Shown: positions 1 through 9,522 of the stretch, one piece after another
Position numbering within the stretch: position 1 is the stretch's first letter
How the letters are laid out: every line of letters starts with the position of its first letter
NCBI RefSeq assembly: GCF_900215485.1
Contig: NZ_OCMZ01000002.1
Location: forward strand, 1,302,001 to 1,366,000
DNA: 64,000 nucleotides
Direction: 5' to 3'
Source: Nitrosovibrio sp. Nv4
Lineage (GTDB): Bacteria; Pseudomonadota; Gammaproteobacteria; Burkholderiales; Nitrosomonadaceae
Notes under the pieces: model-generated
Told to the model about the DNA's origin: nothing
The model's database searches: none
Seen by the model: only the letters and a program-made list of their open reading frames with translations
Program-made: the position numbers and the translations under genes

Positions 1-492
1 ATTTAGCGCCGGCGCGACAATTAAGGAGACTGCAAAGGTTGCACCTATGGTCATCCCGATCGCAGCCATTGCCTTGGTGCGATGCTCCTCGCGGGTGAGA
101 TCGGCGGCAAGCGCCATCACCGCGGCTGAAATCGCACCCGCTCCTTGAATGATGCGGCCAAAAATTACACCGTAGATATCAGTGGCGGATGCAGCGATAA
201 AACTGCCGATGGCGAACAGAATCAGGCCAACGTATATGACGGGCTTGCGCCCGAACCGATCCGATAGCCAGCCGAAAGGAATTTGCAGTATCGCCTGAGT
301 CAATCCGTACGCCCCAAGCGCAATACCCACCAGCGTATAGTTGCTGCCGCCCGGCAGATGCTCGGCATAAAACGCGAAGACGGGCAGAATGATGAACATC
401 CCCAACATGCGCAACCCATAGATGCCGGCGAGACCGGCGGTCGCGCGCAACTCTATCGGTGACATTTTCTCGTGCGGAAGGGAGGACGACAT
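1..492 (-). CDS. MFS transporter, N-terminal part (cut by the window edge)
   Basis: This is the first 164 codons of a major facilitator superfamily transporter whose 3' end lies outside the window. The start is the ATG at 492, giving MSSSLPHEKMSPIELRATAG. Hydrophobic segments follow at about residues 21-42 and 53-72. The classic MFS loop signature between TM2 and TM3 is present (GWLSDRFGRKPV, about residues 78-89), then further membrane segments. It most resembles the YajR-type drug/H+ antiporter branch, but the substrate cannot be read from the sequence. It is divergent from uvrA, with about 170 bp between the two starts, an arrangement I recall from other betaproteobacteria. Confidence 0.8.
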   Translation of the reverse strand, partial: MSSSLPHEKMSPIELRATAGLAGIYGLRMLGMFIILPVFAFYAEHLPGGSNYTLVGIALGAYGLTQAILQIPFGWLSDRFGRKPVIYVGLILFAIGSFIAASATDIYGVIFGRIIQGAGAISAAVMALAADLTREEHRTKAMAAIGMTIGATFAVSLIVAPALN

Positions 493-659
493 GAATCAGA
501 TTGGGGAAACGCGGAAAGTTGCGTATATTAACAGGTTTGACCGGTTCTCAGGTAGCCTCAGCCTCAGGTTGTCTCAGTTGTTTTTGGGGCAGCCTGCATA
601 CGTCTGTGCCTTGGCGTCTGTGCCTTGGGGAGCCGTGAGCACCCACATGGAAGCAAGCA

Positions 660-3479
660 ATGGAATTCATAAAAATTCGTGGTGCACGCACGCACAATCT
701 CAAAAACATCAATCTTGATTTACCGCGAAACACGCTGATAGTGATCACCGGTTTATCCGGGTCGGGCAAGTCTTCACTCGCGTTCGATACGCTGTACGCG
801 GAAGGTCAGCGGCGCTATGTGGAATCGCTCTCCGCCTATGCGCGTCAATTCCTGCAATTGATGGAAAAACCCGACGTCGATCTGATAGAGGGCTTATCCC
901 CCGCCATCGCCATCGAACAAAAAGCGACCTCTCATAATCCCCGATCTACGGTCGGTACCGTTACTGAAATACACGATTACATGCGTCTGCTGTTCGCACG
1001 GGTGGGCGATCCGCAATGTCCAGAGCATGGCATCACGCTGACGGCGCAAAGCGTTTCGCAAATGGTCGATCATGTGCAGCAGTTGCCGCCGGACACCCGA
1101 CTGATGATACTTGCACCGCTGGTGGTGGGACGCAAAGGCGAGCAAATGGATTTAATCGATGAATTGCGCGCGCAGGGCTTCGTGCGGCTGCGGGTCGACG
1201 GTAAAGTATATGAAATCGATGCGCTGCCGAAATTGCAAAAAAACAAAAAGCATACCGTGGAGGTCGTGGTGGACAGGCTCAAAGTTTCACCCGAGTCCAA
1301 GCAGCGATTGGCAGAGTCATTCGAAACAGCACTGCGGCACGCGGACGGACGCGCTTTAGCGGTGGAAATGGACTCTGACCAGGAGCACCTTTTTTCTGCC
1401 AAGTTCAGCTGCCCGATATGCAGCTATTCCCTGCCGGAACTGGAGCCGCGCTTATTCTCTTTCAACAACCCGATGGGCGCCTGCCCCAAATGCGATGGTC
1501 TGGGGAAAATCACTTTCTTCGATCCCAAGCGCGTAGTCGCCTTCCCGCATTTATCCCTGGCTTCCGGCGCGATCAAAGGTTGGGATCGGCGTAACCAATT
1601 TTATTACCAGTTGCTTGCGAGTCTTGCCACCCACTACCATTTTGATCTGGAGGTACCTTTTGAGCAGTTGCCTTCGAATATCCAGGACATCATCCTGAAC
1701 GGATCGGGCAAGGAAAAGATCGTATTCTCGTATTTGAACGAAAGTGGTACCCGCAACTATCGGAAGCATACGTTTGAAGGCATCGTTCCCAATCTGGAGC
1801 GGCGCTACAAGGAAACCGAGTCGCTTGCCGTGCGTGAAGAGCTGTCAAAATACCTCAATTCCCAGGCATGTCCGGAATGTGCGGGTACCCGGCTGCGCCG
1901 CGAAGCTCGCCATGTTCGGGTAGGGGGTCAGGCGATTTATGAAATCAACGCACTGCCTCTGAAGGAGGCCAAGGCTTTTTTCGATCAGGTAACACTGACG
2001 GGGCACAAATTCGCCATTGCGGAAAAGATCGTCAAGGAGATTTCCAGCCGCATATTATTCCTCAACAATGTCGGACTGGATTATTTGTCGCTGGACCGTT
2101 CCGCCGATACCCTGTCCGGCGGCGAGTCCCAGCGCATTCGCCTCGCCAGCCAGATCGGATCAGGGCTGACGGGTGTCATGTATGTGCTGGATGAGCCCTC
2201 AATCGGCCTGCACCAACGGGATAACGCACGCTTGCTGGAAACGCTCAAGAACCTGCGCGACCTTGGCAACAGCGTTATCGTGGTGGAACATGATCAGGAC
2301 GCCATACTTACCGCCGACCATGTGGTAGACATGGGGCCCGGCGCGGGCGAGCATGGCGGATCAGTCATTGCGCAGGGTACGCCTGAGGCTATCCAGAAAA
2401 ATCCCAACTCTCTCACCGGGAAGTATCTTTCCCGTGAATTGACCATCGCGCTGCCGGAAAAACGAACGAAACCGAAAAACGATCGCTGGCTCAAAATTGA
2501 AGGTGCATCCGGCAATAACCTGAAGAACGCCAACCTCAGCCTGCCTGTGGGATTGTTCGTTTGCGTAACCGGCGTATCCGGCTCCGGCAAATCGACGCTC
2601 ATCAACGAAACCCTCTACCATGCAACGGCGCGTCATCTCTATGGCAGCGCCGCGGAGCCCGCCCCGTATCAGAGTCTGGATGGATTGGCTTTTTTCGACA
2701 AGGTCATCAACATGGACCAAAGTCCCATCGGGCGCACGCCACGCTCGAATCCGGCCACCTATACCGGCCTGTTTACCCCGGTTCGGGAGTTGTTTGCGGG
2801 AGTGCCTCAGGCGCGCGAGCGCGGCTACGGGCCTGGCCGATTCTCGTTTAATGTCAAAGGGGGCCGCTGCGAAGCCTGCCAGGGCGACGGCATGATCAAG
2901 GTCGAAATGCATTTTCTACCCGACATATATGTCTCGTGCGACGTCTGCCATGGCAAGCGGTATAACCGCGAAACGATGGAGATTCAGTACAAGGGAAAAA
3001 ACATCAACGAAATTTTGCAAATGACGGTGGAACAGGCGCATGAGTTTTTCAGCGCCGTACCGGTTGTCGCGCGTAAACTGCAAACCCTGCTGGATGTCGG
3101 CCTTGGCTACATCACCCTGGGCCAGTCCGCAACCACGCTGTCCGGTGGCGAAGCCCAACGGGTAAAGCTCTCGCTGGAACTTTCCAAACGCGATACCGGC
3201 CGCACCCTCTACATTCTCGACGAACCCACTACCGGTCTTCATTTCCAGGATATCGATCTGCTGCTGAAAGTGCTGCATCGGCTGCGAGACCACGGCAATA
3301 CCGTAGTAGTAATCGAACACAACCTGGACGTCATCAAGACTGCCGACTGGATTATCGATCTTGGCCCCGAAGGCGGCGAAGGCGGCGGAGAGATCATAGC
3401 CGAAGGCACGCCGGAGGAAATCGCAGCGAACGAGAAGAGCTTTACCGGCCATTATCTGAAAACCATACTTGGCTCGTGA
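660..3479 (+). CDS. uvrA: UvrABC excinuclease subunit A
   Basis: UvrA is the damage-recognising ATPase of nucleotide excision repair; it dimerises, loads UvrB at lesions and acts in the cytoplasm on DNA. The 939-residue length is normal. Visible landmarks are the first Walker A (GLSGSGKS, residues 31-38), a zinc module with CPIC near 251 and CPKC near 275, an ABC signature LSGGESQR near 485, a second Walker A (GVSGSGKST) near 638, a second zinc module (CEAC near 737, CDVC near 763) and a second signature LSGGEAQR near 827. The ATG at 660 opens with [17 protein letters not shown], the usual UvrA N-terminus. No SOS box was identified with confidence upstream. The gene end is almost contiguous with the next gene. 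Confidence 0.98.
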   Translation: MEFIKIRGARTHNLKNINLDLPRNTLIVITGLSGSGKSSLAFDTLYAEGQRRYVESLSAYARQFLQLMEKPDVDLIEGLSPAIAIEQKATSHNPRSTVGTVTEIHDYMRLLFARVGDPQCPEHGITLTAQSVSQMVDHVQQLPPDTRLMILAPLVVGRKGEQMDLIDELRAQGFVRLRVDGKVYEIDALPKLQKNKKHTVEVVVDRLKVSPESKQRLAESFETALRHADGRALAVEMDSDQEHLFSAKFSCPICSYSLPELEPRLFSFNNPMGACPKCDGLGKITFFDPKRVVAFPHLSLASGAIKGWDRRNQFYYQLLASLATHYHFDLEVPFEQLPSNIQDIILNGSGKEKIVFSYLNESGTRNYRKHTFEGIVPNLERRYKETESLAVREELSKYLNSQACPECAGTRLRREARHVRVGGQAIYEINALPLKEAKAFFDQVTLTGHKFAIAEKIVKEISSRILFLNNVGLDYLSLDRSADTLSGGESQRIRLASQIGSGLTGVMYVLDEPSIGLHQRDNARLLETLKNLRDLGNSVIVVEHDQDAILTADHVVDMGPGAGEHGGSVIAQGTPEAIQKNPNSLTGKYLSRELTIALPEKRTKPKNDRWLKIEGASGNNLKNANLSLPVGLFVCVTGVSGSGKSTLINETLYHATARHLYGSAAEPAPYQSLDGLAFFDKVINMDQSPIGRTPRSNPATYTGLFTPVRELFAGVPQARERGYGPGRFSFNVKGGRCEACQGDGMIKVEMHFLPDIYVSCDVCHGKRYNRETMEIQYKGKNINEILQMTVEQAHEFFSAVPVVARKLQTLLDVGLGYITLGQSATTLSGGEAQRVKLSLELSKRDTGRTLYILDEPTTGLHFQDIDLLLKVLHRLRDHGNTVVVIEHNLDVIKTADWIIDLGPEGGEGGGEIIAEGTPEEIAANEKSFTGHYLKTILGS

Positions 3480-3495
3480 CCGAAAAGATGGCGAT

Positions 3496-4830
3496 ATGAA
3501 CGCCGGTGAGTATGCCCGCCGACTGCTGCTTGGCAGCTTCAACGCCGCACTCGCCGCAGCCGATCCGCTACATATCGTGCCCCGCCACCTCCCAGCCGAT
3601 TTGCTTCACAGATCGCCTGCCGGCCGCACGCTGGTAGTCGGTGCAGGCAAAGCCGCTGCCGCGATGGCGCTGGCAGTGGAAAACCATTGGCCAGAAAATA
3701 CGGGATTAGACGGCATTGTTCTCACCCGCTATGGCCACGGCCTGCCTCTCCAGAAGATCGCCGTAGTTGAAGCAGGGCATCCCTTACCCGACGAACAGGG
3801 CGAGAAAGGCGCACGCGCTATTCAGGCAGAGGTAAATAAACTTGGCCCTGATGATTTGCTTCTATGCCTGCTGAGCGGCGGGGGTTCCAGTCTGCTATCG
3901 CTGCCGGTCGAAGGGGTATCGCTGAACGATCTCCGAAACGTCACCATGGAACTGCTTCGCTGCGGCGCGACAATTCAGGAAATCAACACGGTACGCAAAC
4001 ATCTTTCCGCTCTTCTGGGCGGAAGGCTTGCGGCTTCAGGCCGAGCGCCGGTGCTTGCATTGATAATTTCAGACGTGACCGGGGACGATCCGACTTATGT
4101 CGCATCCGGCCCGTGTGCACCTGATCCGACTACGTACCTGGATGCCTTGGCAATTATCGAATATTACGGCGTACATGCGCCTCCCGCCATCATGGAAATA
4201 TTGCTGGCCGGTGCTCAGGGCAAGCTCAACGAGACGCCCAAACCTGGCGACGCTACTTTCGATCACGTTGAAAATAGAGTGATCGCTACCGCACACGATT
4301 CGCTGCTGGCGGCTGCAGAATATTTTCACACGCAAGGCATTCCCGCTGTCATACTGGGCGACTCCGTTACCGGCGAGGCGTGCGATGTCGCCAGCGTCTT
4401 CGCTGCCCTGGTGAAAGAGGTCCGTCAATATGGACAGCCATGGAAACCCCCTATGGCGCTGATCTCGGGCGGTGAGACAACGGTAACATTGCGTGAAAAT
4501 AGACGTGGCGCCCATGGTGGGCACATTGGGCAAAATGGGAAGGGTGGACGCAATACCGAATTTTTGCTGTCACTCGCCGTCCGGCTTGCAGGCGTTGAGA
4601 ATACTTATGCCCTTGCCTGCGATACCGACGGCATAGACGGCACGGAAAACAATGCCGGAGCGGTCGCCCTTCCTGATTCGTTGCGTCGGGCAAAGGAAAT
4701 GGGCATTAACGCCTCAGCCCTGCTCGCCGGCCATAACACTTATGCTTTCTTTCATCAGCTCGGCGATCTGGTCGTGACTGGACCCACTCGGACCAATGTC
4801 AACGATTATCGGGTAATCCTGATCTTGTAG
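3496..4830 (+). CDS. glycerate 2-kinase / hydroxypyruvate-reductase family (DUF4147 + MOFRL)
   Basis: This belongs to the GckA/TtuD family, which phosphorylates D-glycerate to 2-phosphoglycerate; older annotations call it hydroxypyruvate reductase. The 444-residue product has the N-terminal DUF4147 domain (VVGAGKAAAAMA, GHPLPDEQG, the loop LLSGGGSSLLSLP, then SDVTGDDPTYVASGP) and a C-terminal MOFRL domain (SGGETTV, GGRNTEFLLSLA, DTDGIDGTENNAGA). I chose the ATG at 3496 because it gives MNAGEYARRLLLGSFNAAL, the usual family start. The open frame runs back to a TTG at 3469 inside the end of uvrA, so translation coupling to uvrA is possible. The likely role is returning glycerate from glyoxylate or photorespiratory-type metabolism to glycolysis. 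The family call is firm; the physiological substrate is inferred. Confidence 0.88.
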   Translation: MNAGEYARRLLLGSFNAALAAADPLHIVPRHLPADLLHRSPAGRTLVVGAGKAAAAMALAVENHWPENTGLDGIVLTRYGHGLPLQKIAVVEAGHPLPDEQGEKGARAIQAEVNKLGPDDLLLCLLSGGGSSLLSLPVEGVSLNDLRNVTMELLRCGATIQEINTVRKHLSALLGGRLAASGRAPVLALIISDVTGDDPTYVASGPCAPDPTTYLDALAIIEYYGVHAPPAIMEILLAGAQGKLNETPKPGDATFDHVENRVIATAHDSLLAAAEYFHTQGIPAVILGDSVTGEACDVASVFAALVKEVRQYGQPWKPPMALISGGETTVTLRENRRGAHGGHIGQNGKGGRNTEFLLSLAVRLAGVENTYALACDTDGIDGTENNAGAVALPDSLRRAKEMGINASALLAGHNTYAFFHQLGDLVVTGPTRTNVNDYRVILIL

Positions 4831-5004
4831 AGCTTGATTCCCATCGTTCGGTCGAAACATTATGATAAGACTGAGATTCGTCCTACTTTTTTGCTGATCG
4901 AGACTTGCAAATGTCACAAAACCGCAATACTGTTTACATATCATCGCAATATTAAGGAAAATCAAACCCGAAGAAGATTTTAAAGGATTAGAGGGATTAG
5001 GCCG

Positions 5005-5709
5005 ATGGCAGCAACAATACTGGTAGTGGAAGACGAACCGGCGATCCAGGAATTGATCTCGTACAGCCTGCGGCAAGCCAGGCATGTGGTTTTTTCCGCA
5101 AGGAATGCGGAAGAAGCCATGGAAATCGTGAATGATGCTCTGCCCGACCTGGTGCTCCTTGACTGGATGCTGCCGGGAATGAGCGGTGTCGAATTTGCCC
5201 GCGTATTGCGGCGAACGACGCGTACTAAAACAATCCCCATTATCATGCTTACAGCTCGCGCTGAAGAAAGCGACAAGGTGTCAGGTCTGGAAATCGGTGC
5301 GGACGATTACATCACCAAGCCTTTTTCGCCACGTGAACTACTCGCACGGATCAAGGCAGTGCTGCGCCGGCGCTCCCCGGAAGCGGCCGATGACATGGTC
5401 GAGATTGGCGGGTTGCGGCTCGACTCGGCTGCTCATCGCGTAACGGCCAATGACACTGAAGTGGCGCTGGGACCTACCGAATTCCGATTGCTGCATTTTC
5501 TTATGACGCACGCCGAACGAGTGTATACCCGAACGCAACTGCTCGACCAGGTGTGGGGAGACCATGTATTTGTTGAGGATCGTACCGTGGATGTGCATAT
5601 CCGCCGGTTACGCAAGGCCTTGGAAGTAGTCGGCAAGGATGGGTTGGTGCAGACTGTGAGAGGGTCCGGCTATCGCTTCTCCGCATTATTGACGGCAAGC
5701 ATGGGATAA
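5005..5709 (+). CDS. phoB: phosphate regulon response regulator PhoB (OmpR family)
   Basis: This is a two-domain response regulator of 234 residues. The receiver domain (about 1-120) has the acidic pair near D10-E11, the phospho-accepting D53 in LLDWMLPG, and K105 in [10 protein letters not shown]. The C-terminal winged-helix DNA-binding domain (about 135-228) ends in [13 protein letters not shown]...VRGSGYRF, typical of the OmpR/PhoB class. The start is the ATG at 5005, giving [18 protein letters not shown]. The partner kinase PhoR lies 42 bp downstream on the same strand, so the pair should form the phosphate-starvation two-component system. Assignment to PhoB rather than another OmpR regulator rests on sequence feel and on the PhoR-like neighbour. 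Confidence 0.93.
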   Translation: MAATILVVEDEPAIQELISYSLRQARHVVFSARNAEEAMEIVNDALPDLVLLDWMLPGMSGVEFARVLRRTTRTKTIPIIMLTARAEESDKVSGLEIGADDYITKPFSPRELLARIKAVLRRRSPEAADDMVEIGGLRLDSAAHRVTANDTEVALGPTEFRLLHFLMTHAERVYTRTQLLDQVWGDHVFVEDRTVDVHIRRLRKALEVVGKDGLVQTVRGSGYRFSALLTASMG

Positions 5710-5751
5710 CAGAAAAATAATGATTAAGCTTCATTCTTCCAAATAACTCGC

Positions 5752-7065
5752 GTGCCCGGTTTCTGGGAGCCCTTCCGGGAGCGTTTGCCCACGCTTATCC
5801 TGATTACGGTTGTAACCGGGGTACTCCTGGTCACGCTGGGCCCTATCACGACATTGGTATTTTATAATGTCGCGCTGCTGCTGCTGGTCATTCATCACTG
5901 GCGCCAGCTGACAATCCTGGATAAGTGGCTGCAAACGGGGGAATCTGCATTCCCGGATAGTTCGGGCAAATGGGGAGACGTCTTTGCGCGCCTGTCCCGC
6001 CTCGTGCGTGATCAGAGACAAAGCCATCAGCATATCAGTTCCGCGCTGGAGCGTCTGCGGCGCGCCACTTCGGCCATGCCGGAGGGTGTGGTGATCATGG
6101 ATGAAATGGACCGTATCGAATGGTGCAATCCTGTCGCCGAAAAACACTTGGGCATAGATTCCCATCTTGACGCCGGGCAGCATATCACCAACCTGGTGCG
6201 CCAAACGCAGTTCGCCAAATACCTGGCTGCCCAGGATTACACCGAACCACTGATCATCAGGCAACCCCGGCATCAGGGACTGACTCTGTCGCTACAGTTC
6301 GTGCCCTACGGTGATAAACAGAAACTGCTCCTTAGCCGTGATGTGACCCGTTTTGAACGAATTCAGACCATGCGCCGGGACTTTGTGGCCAATGTCTCGC
6401 ATGAATTGCGCACGCCGCTGACAGTGATCGGCGGATTTCTCGAGACGCTGTCGGACGAAGATCATTCAGATCCTGAAACACGTAAATGGGCACTAACGCT
6501 GATGACCGACCAGACCCGGCGCATGCAGAGTCTGGTGGAAGATTTGTTGATGCTGTCACGGCTGGAGGATACCGAAAACCTGATTCGCGATGAAAACGTC
6601 GACGTTCCTGAAATGTTGCGCCAGCTATATGATGAAGCCAAATCCCTGAGTGCGGGGCGTCACCGTATCATTCTCAATATCGATACCGCTACAAAATTGC
6701 AGGGTAACGCCGACGAATTACGCAGCGCTTTCAGTAATCTTATCAGCAATGCCATACGCTATACCGTCAGTGGCGGCGATATTACCTTGAACTGGGCGAT
6801 TCGCGATGGCGAGGGTGTATTTTCCGTACAGGACACAGGCATAGGCATTGAACCCGAGCATATACCCCGGCTGACAGAAAGGTTCTATCGCGTAGATCGC
6901 GGACGTTCGCGTGAAACCGGCGGTACCGGCCTCGGGCTTGCCATTGTCAAGCACGTTCTGACTTGCCACCAGGCAAGGCTGGAAATCGATAGCGAATTGG
7001 GCAAAGGCAGCTGTTTCAGCGCATGGTTTCCTTCCTCCCGTGTGATTAACCAGAACGATGAGTGA
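5752..7065 (+). CDS. phoR: phosphate regulon sensor histidine kinase PhoR
   Basis: This is a membrane histidine kinase of 437 residues that should phosphorylate PhoB. Two hydrophobic segments occupy about residues 11-48, with almost no periplasmic loop, which is typical of PhoR. A PAS domain follows (about 95-200, GVVIMDEMDRIEWCNPVAEKHLG). The HisKA dimerisation domain carries the phospho-accepting H217 in VANVSHELRTPLTVI. The ATPase domain has an N-box (LISNAIRYTVSGG), a G1 box (VQDTGIGI) and a G2 box (GGTGLGLAIVKH). The start used is a GTG at 5752, 42 bp after the phoB stop; no ATG would preserve both membrane segments. The coupling to phosphate uptake is inferred, since no pst or phoU genes lie in the window. 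Confidence 0.93.
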   Translation: MPGFWEPFRERLPTLILITVVTGVLLVTLGPITTLVFYNVALLLLVIHHWRQLTILDKWLQTGESAFPDSSGKWGDVFARLSRLVRDQRQSHQHISSALERLRRATSAMPEGVVIMDEMDRIEWCNPVAEKHLGIDSHLDAGQHITNLVRQTQFAKYLAAQDYTEPLIIRQPRHQGLTLSLQFVPYGDKQKLLLSRDVTRFERIQTMRRDFVANVSHELRTPLTVIGGFLETLSDEDHSDPETRKWALTLMTDQTRRMQSLVEDLLMLSRLEDTENLIRDENVDVPEMLRQLYDEAKSLSAGRHRIILNIDTATKLQGNADELRSAFSNLISNAIRYTVSGGDITLNWAIRDGEGVFSVQDTGIGIEPEHIPRLTERFYRVDRGRSRETGGTGLGLAIVKHVLTCHQARLEIDSELGKGSCFSAWFPSSRVINQNDE

Positions 7066-7202
7066 ATCGCCGCCCGCTGCACGAGTGTATAATCCAATGC
7101 AAGTTTTTTGCCATAAGCAAATCCGGATGTAACGACCAGGCAGAACAAGCGGCGCCCGTTAAGGATATTGCCTGTTCGCACTATCGGAAATGCGTCTTTC
7201 TC

Positions 7203-7760
7203 ATGTCTAAACCAGCTCTCGACCTCACCGAAACAACCGTCAGCAGCCAGAATGTCTACGATGGTGAACTTCTGCATGTGCGCGCGGATCAGGCTCGTCT
7301 GCCTGACGGAAAAATAGCAGTGCGAGAATACATTATCCACCCTGGCGCGGTGGTTATCCTACCGTTGCTCGGCAACGGTGAACTGGTGCTGGAGCGTCAG
7401 CATCGCTATCCCCTGCATCGGGATTTCTACGAACTTCCCGCCGGAAAAATAGATTGTGGCGAAGAGCCGCTACTGTGCGCTCAACGGGAGTTGCTGGAGG
7501 AAACCGGTTATACGGCAAAAAACTGGCGTTATCTCACCACCCTTCATCCCTGTATCGGTTATTCGGACGAGAAGCTGATCTATTACCTTGCGGAAGAACT
7601 CACCTTCAAAGGCGCCAGTCTCGATGACGGAGAGCATCTGGAGGTATTTACGCTAACGCTGGCAACGGCCCTGGAATGGGTAAGGGAAGGGAAAATTACC
7701 GATAACAAATCTGTTTCGGGATTGTTCTGGGCGGAAAAAGTGCTGCGCGGCGAATGGTAG
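7203..7760 (+). CDS. nudF: Nudix hydrolase, ADP-ribose pyrophosphatase type
   Basis: This is a 185-residue Nudix protein of the NudF/ADP-ribose pyrophosphatase group, which splits ADP-ribose into AMP and ribose 5-phosphate. The Nudix box is complete (GKIDCGEEPLL...RELLEETGY, about residues 80-102). The N-terminus carries the small beta-sheet typical of this group (QNVYDGELLHVRAD) and a SYSDEKL-like loop (CIGYSDEKLIYYLAEEL). I chose the ATG at 7203 (MSKPALDLTETTV). The frame stays open back to a GTG at 7062 overlapping phoR, but that extra 47-residue segment is Cys-rich and unlike the family. Substrate preference is inferred from the family. Confidence 0.86.
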   Translation: MSKPALDLTETTVSSQNVYDGELLHVRADQARLPDGKIAVREYIIHPGAVVILPLLGNGELVLERQHRYPLHRDFYELPAGKIDCGEEPLLCAQRELLEETGYTAKNWRYLTTLHPCIGYSDEKLIYYLAEELTFKGASLDDGEHLEVFTLTLATALEWVREGKITDNKSVSGLFWAEKVLRGEW

Positions 7761-7839
7761 AAAGTCATTCCGAATATCGCGAATGACCCACCGCGCAGCC
7801 GTTTATAGTATAGTCGTTCGGATCTGAAAAACTGACAGT

Positions 7840-8898
7840 ATGCAGCCCCACCCGCTGAAATACGAAAACGCAAGGGCACTTCACTTTGAGTCATTGGCGG
7901 TGATAAAAACGAGCAGTCCGCCGCCCCAAGATTTTTCAACACTTCCCCCCGATAGCGTGTTGAACGCAGTGGAAAGCGTGGGCTTCCGCAGCGATGGCCG
8001 CCTGCTGGCGCTCAACAGCTACGAGAACCGTGTCTACCAGATCGGCTTGGAAGAGGGCACGCCGCTGGTGGCAAAATTCTATCGTCCCCGACGCTGGACG
8101 GATGCCGCGATATTGGAAGAACACGCATTCGTTCAGGAATTGGCCGAGCGCGAAATTCCTGTCGTACCCGCGTTAATGCTGGATGGAAAAACCCTGCACC
8201 ATTTTGAGGGATTCCGCTTCGCTGTTTTTCCAAAACGCGGTGGCCGTGCGCCCGAACTGGAAGACCGCCATACGCTGGAATGGATGGGGCGCTTCTTGGG
8301 ACGCATCCACGCCATTGGAGCACTCAAGCCGTTTCGCGAACGCCCCTTGCTCGATATCGCCAGCTTCGGTGAGCAGCCGCGCGACTATCTGCTGGCGCAT
8401 GAATTCATCCCGGCTGATCTCGAGGCGGCCTATCGCAGCGCGTTGAATCAGGCGCTGGATGGCGTGCGCCACTGCTTTGCACGTGTGGGCGAAGTGCGCG
8501 AATTGCGACTACATGGCGACTGCCATGCGGGCAATGTGCTGTGGACGGACGAAGGTCCGCATTTCGTGGATTTTGACGACAGCCGCATGGGGCCCGCCGT
8601 TCAGGACTTGTGGATGTTATTGTCGGGCGAGCGCGCCGACATGATACGGCAGTTGACCGATGTGCTGTCCGGATATGAGGATTTTTGCGATTTTGACGAA
8701 CGTGAATTGCATTTGATCGAGGCGCTACGCACACTGCGCCTGATCCATTATGCGGCCTGGCTCGCGCAGCGCTGGGATGATCCCGCCTTCAAGCAGGCGT
8801 TCCCGTGGTTCAACACTCAGCGCTATTGGCAGGATCGCATTCTTGAACTGCGCGAACAGATCGCACTGATGGATGAGCCGCCGCTGTGGCAGGTATAA
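7840..8898 (+). CDS. srkA: stress response kinase A (YihE/RdoA family Ser/Thr kinase)
   Basis: SrkA is a small eukaryote-like protein kinase with an aminoglycoside-phosphotransferase fold; in E. coli it counters stress-induced death, partly by opposing MazF. Recognisable stretches are LNSYENRVYQIG, VAKFYRPRRWT, the catalytic loop HGDCHAGNVLW (residues 225-235) and the metal-binding segment FVDFDDSRMGPAVQDLWMLL. All line up with E. coli YihE as I remember it. The product is 352 residues against about 328 in E. coli; the excess is an N-terminal tail, so a downstream start (for example a GTG just before the codons for IKTSSPPP) is possible. It stands alone between nudF and the UPF0225 gene on the same strand. 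Confidence 0.93.
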   Translation: MQPHPLKYENARALHFESLAVIKTSSPPPQDFSTLPPDSVLNAVESVGFRSDGRLLALNSYENRVYQIGLEEGTPLVAKFYRPRRWTDAAILEEHAFVQELAEREIPVVPALMLDGKTLHHFEGFRFAVFPKRGGRAPELEDRHTLEWMGRFLGRIHAIGALKPFRERPLLDIASFGEQPRDYLLAHEFIPADLEAAYRSALNQALDGVRHCFARVGEVRELRLHGDCHAGNVLWTDEGPHFVDFDDSRMGPAVQDLWMLLSGERADMIRQLTDVLSGYEDFCDFDERELHLIEALRTLRLIHYAAWLAQRWDDPAFKQAFPWFNTQRYWQDRILELREQIALMDEPPLWQV

Positions 8899-8987
8899 CA
8901 GCTGTTCTCGTGTGTTCATATCGCAACTATCGGAAGAATTACAATCGAAAACGCTCAACCGGGTCTTGTTTCCATGGATACGAAACA

Positions 8988-9455
8988 ATGCGCGGCCCGT
9001 GCGGCTGCGCAGGAGTAACGGCGAAACCATCGGGAACCGGGCGATGTCCTCCTTACGCTGACAGCAACAAAGAATATATCGACTGCTGCGGCCGCTATCT
9101 GGATGATGGCGAAGCTGCTCCCACTGCTGAAGCGCTGATGCGTTCCCGCTATATGGCATACGCCCTCGGTCGTAAAGATTATCTGCTGGCGACCTGGCAT
9201 CACAGTACACGTCCGGTTTCACTTGAACTGACGAACGAACTGCACCGCAATTGGGTGGGGCTGGAAGTGCGGCGGCATGAACAGCTGGAGCCGGACCATG
9301 CGGTGGTGGAATTTGTGGCACGCTACAAGGTGGGCGGGCGCGCACATCGTTTGCATGAAATCAGCCGGTTCGTGCGCGAGACCGGGCAGTGGTTCTATTT
9401 GGATGGCGATATCGTCCAAGGCGAGAGGCTGAAAACGGCTAAACCAGCCGGTTGA
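8988..9455 (+). CDS. UPF0225 (YchJ-like) protein with altered SEC-C cysteine cluster
   Basis: This protein of about 155 residues matches the YchJ/UPF0225 family in its core: EALMRSRYMAYALGRKDYLLATWHHSTRP, VVEFVARYKVGGRAHRLHEISRFVRETGQWFYLDGD. Family members usually begin with a zinc-binding SEC-C motif (CPCGS...CCG). Here the region reads GRCPPYADSNKEYIDCCGRYL, so the usual second cysteine is replaced, while a separate CGC lies upstream. The ATG at 8988 gives MRGPCGCAGV. The frame is open back to 8886, but that part is basic and unconvincing. There is no C-terminal second SEC-C, which E. coli YchJ has. The function of the family is unknown. Confidence 0.8.
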   Translation: MRGPCGCAGVTAKPSGTGRCPPYADSNKEYIDCCGRYLDDGEAAPTAEALMRSRYMAYALGRKDYLLATWHHSTRPVSLELTNELHRNWVGLEVRRHEQLEPDHAVVEFVARYKVGGRAHRLHEISRFVRETGQWFYLDGDIVQGERLKTAKPAG

Positions 9456-9522
9456 TAACCCCTGAAGCAGAGCAACGGTGTCTGAAGGGTCGCAAGGGCG
9501 CCCCTGTCATTGTCATATCATG

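Noticed and set aside
4911-4921. Possible Pho box upstream of phoB (ATGTCACAAAA)
   Set aside because: One half-site matches the 11-bp Pho repeat well, but the adjacent 11-bp units on either side do not, so a PhoB box is not supported.
7764-7787. Inverted repeat GTCATTC/GAATGAC after nudF as a terminator
   Set aside because: Only a 7-bp AT-rich stem with a 10-nt loop and no T run; too weak to call.
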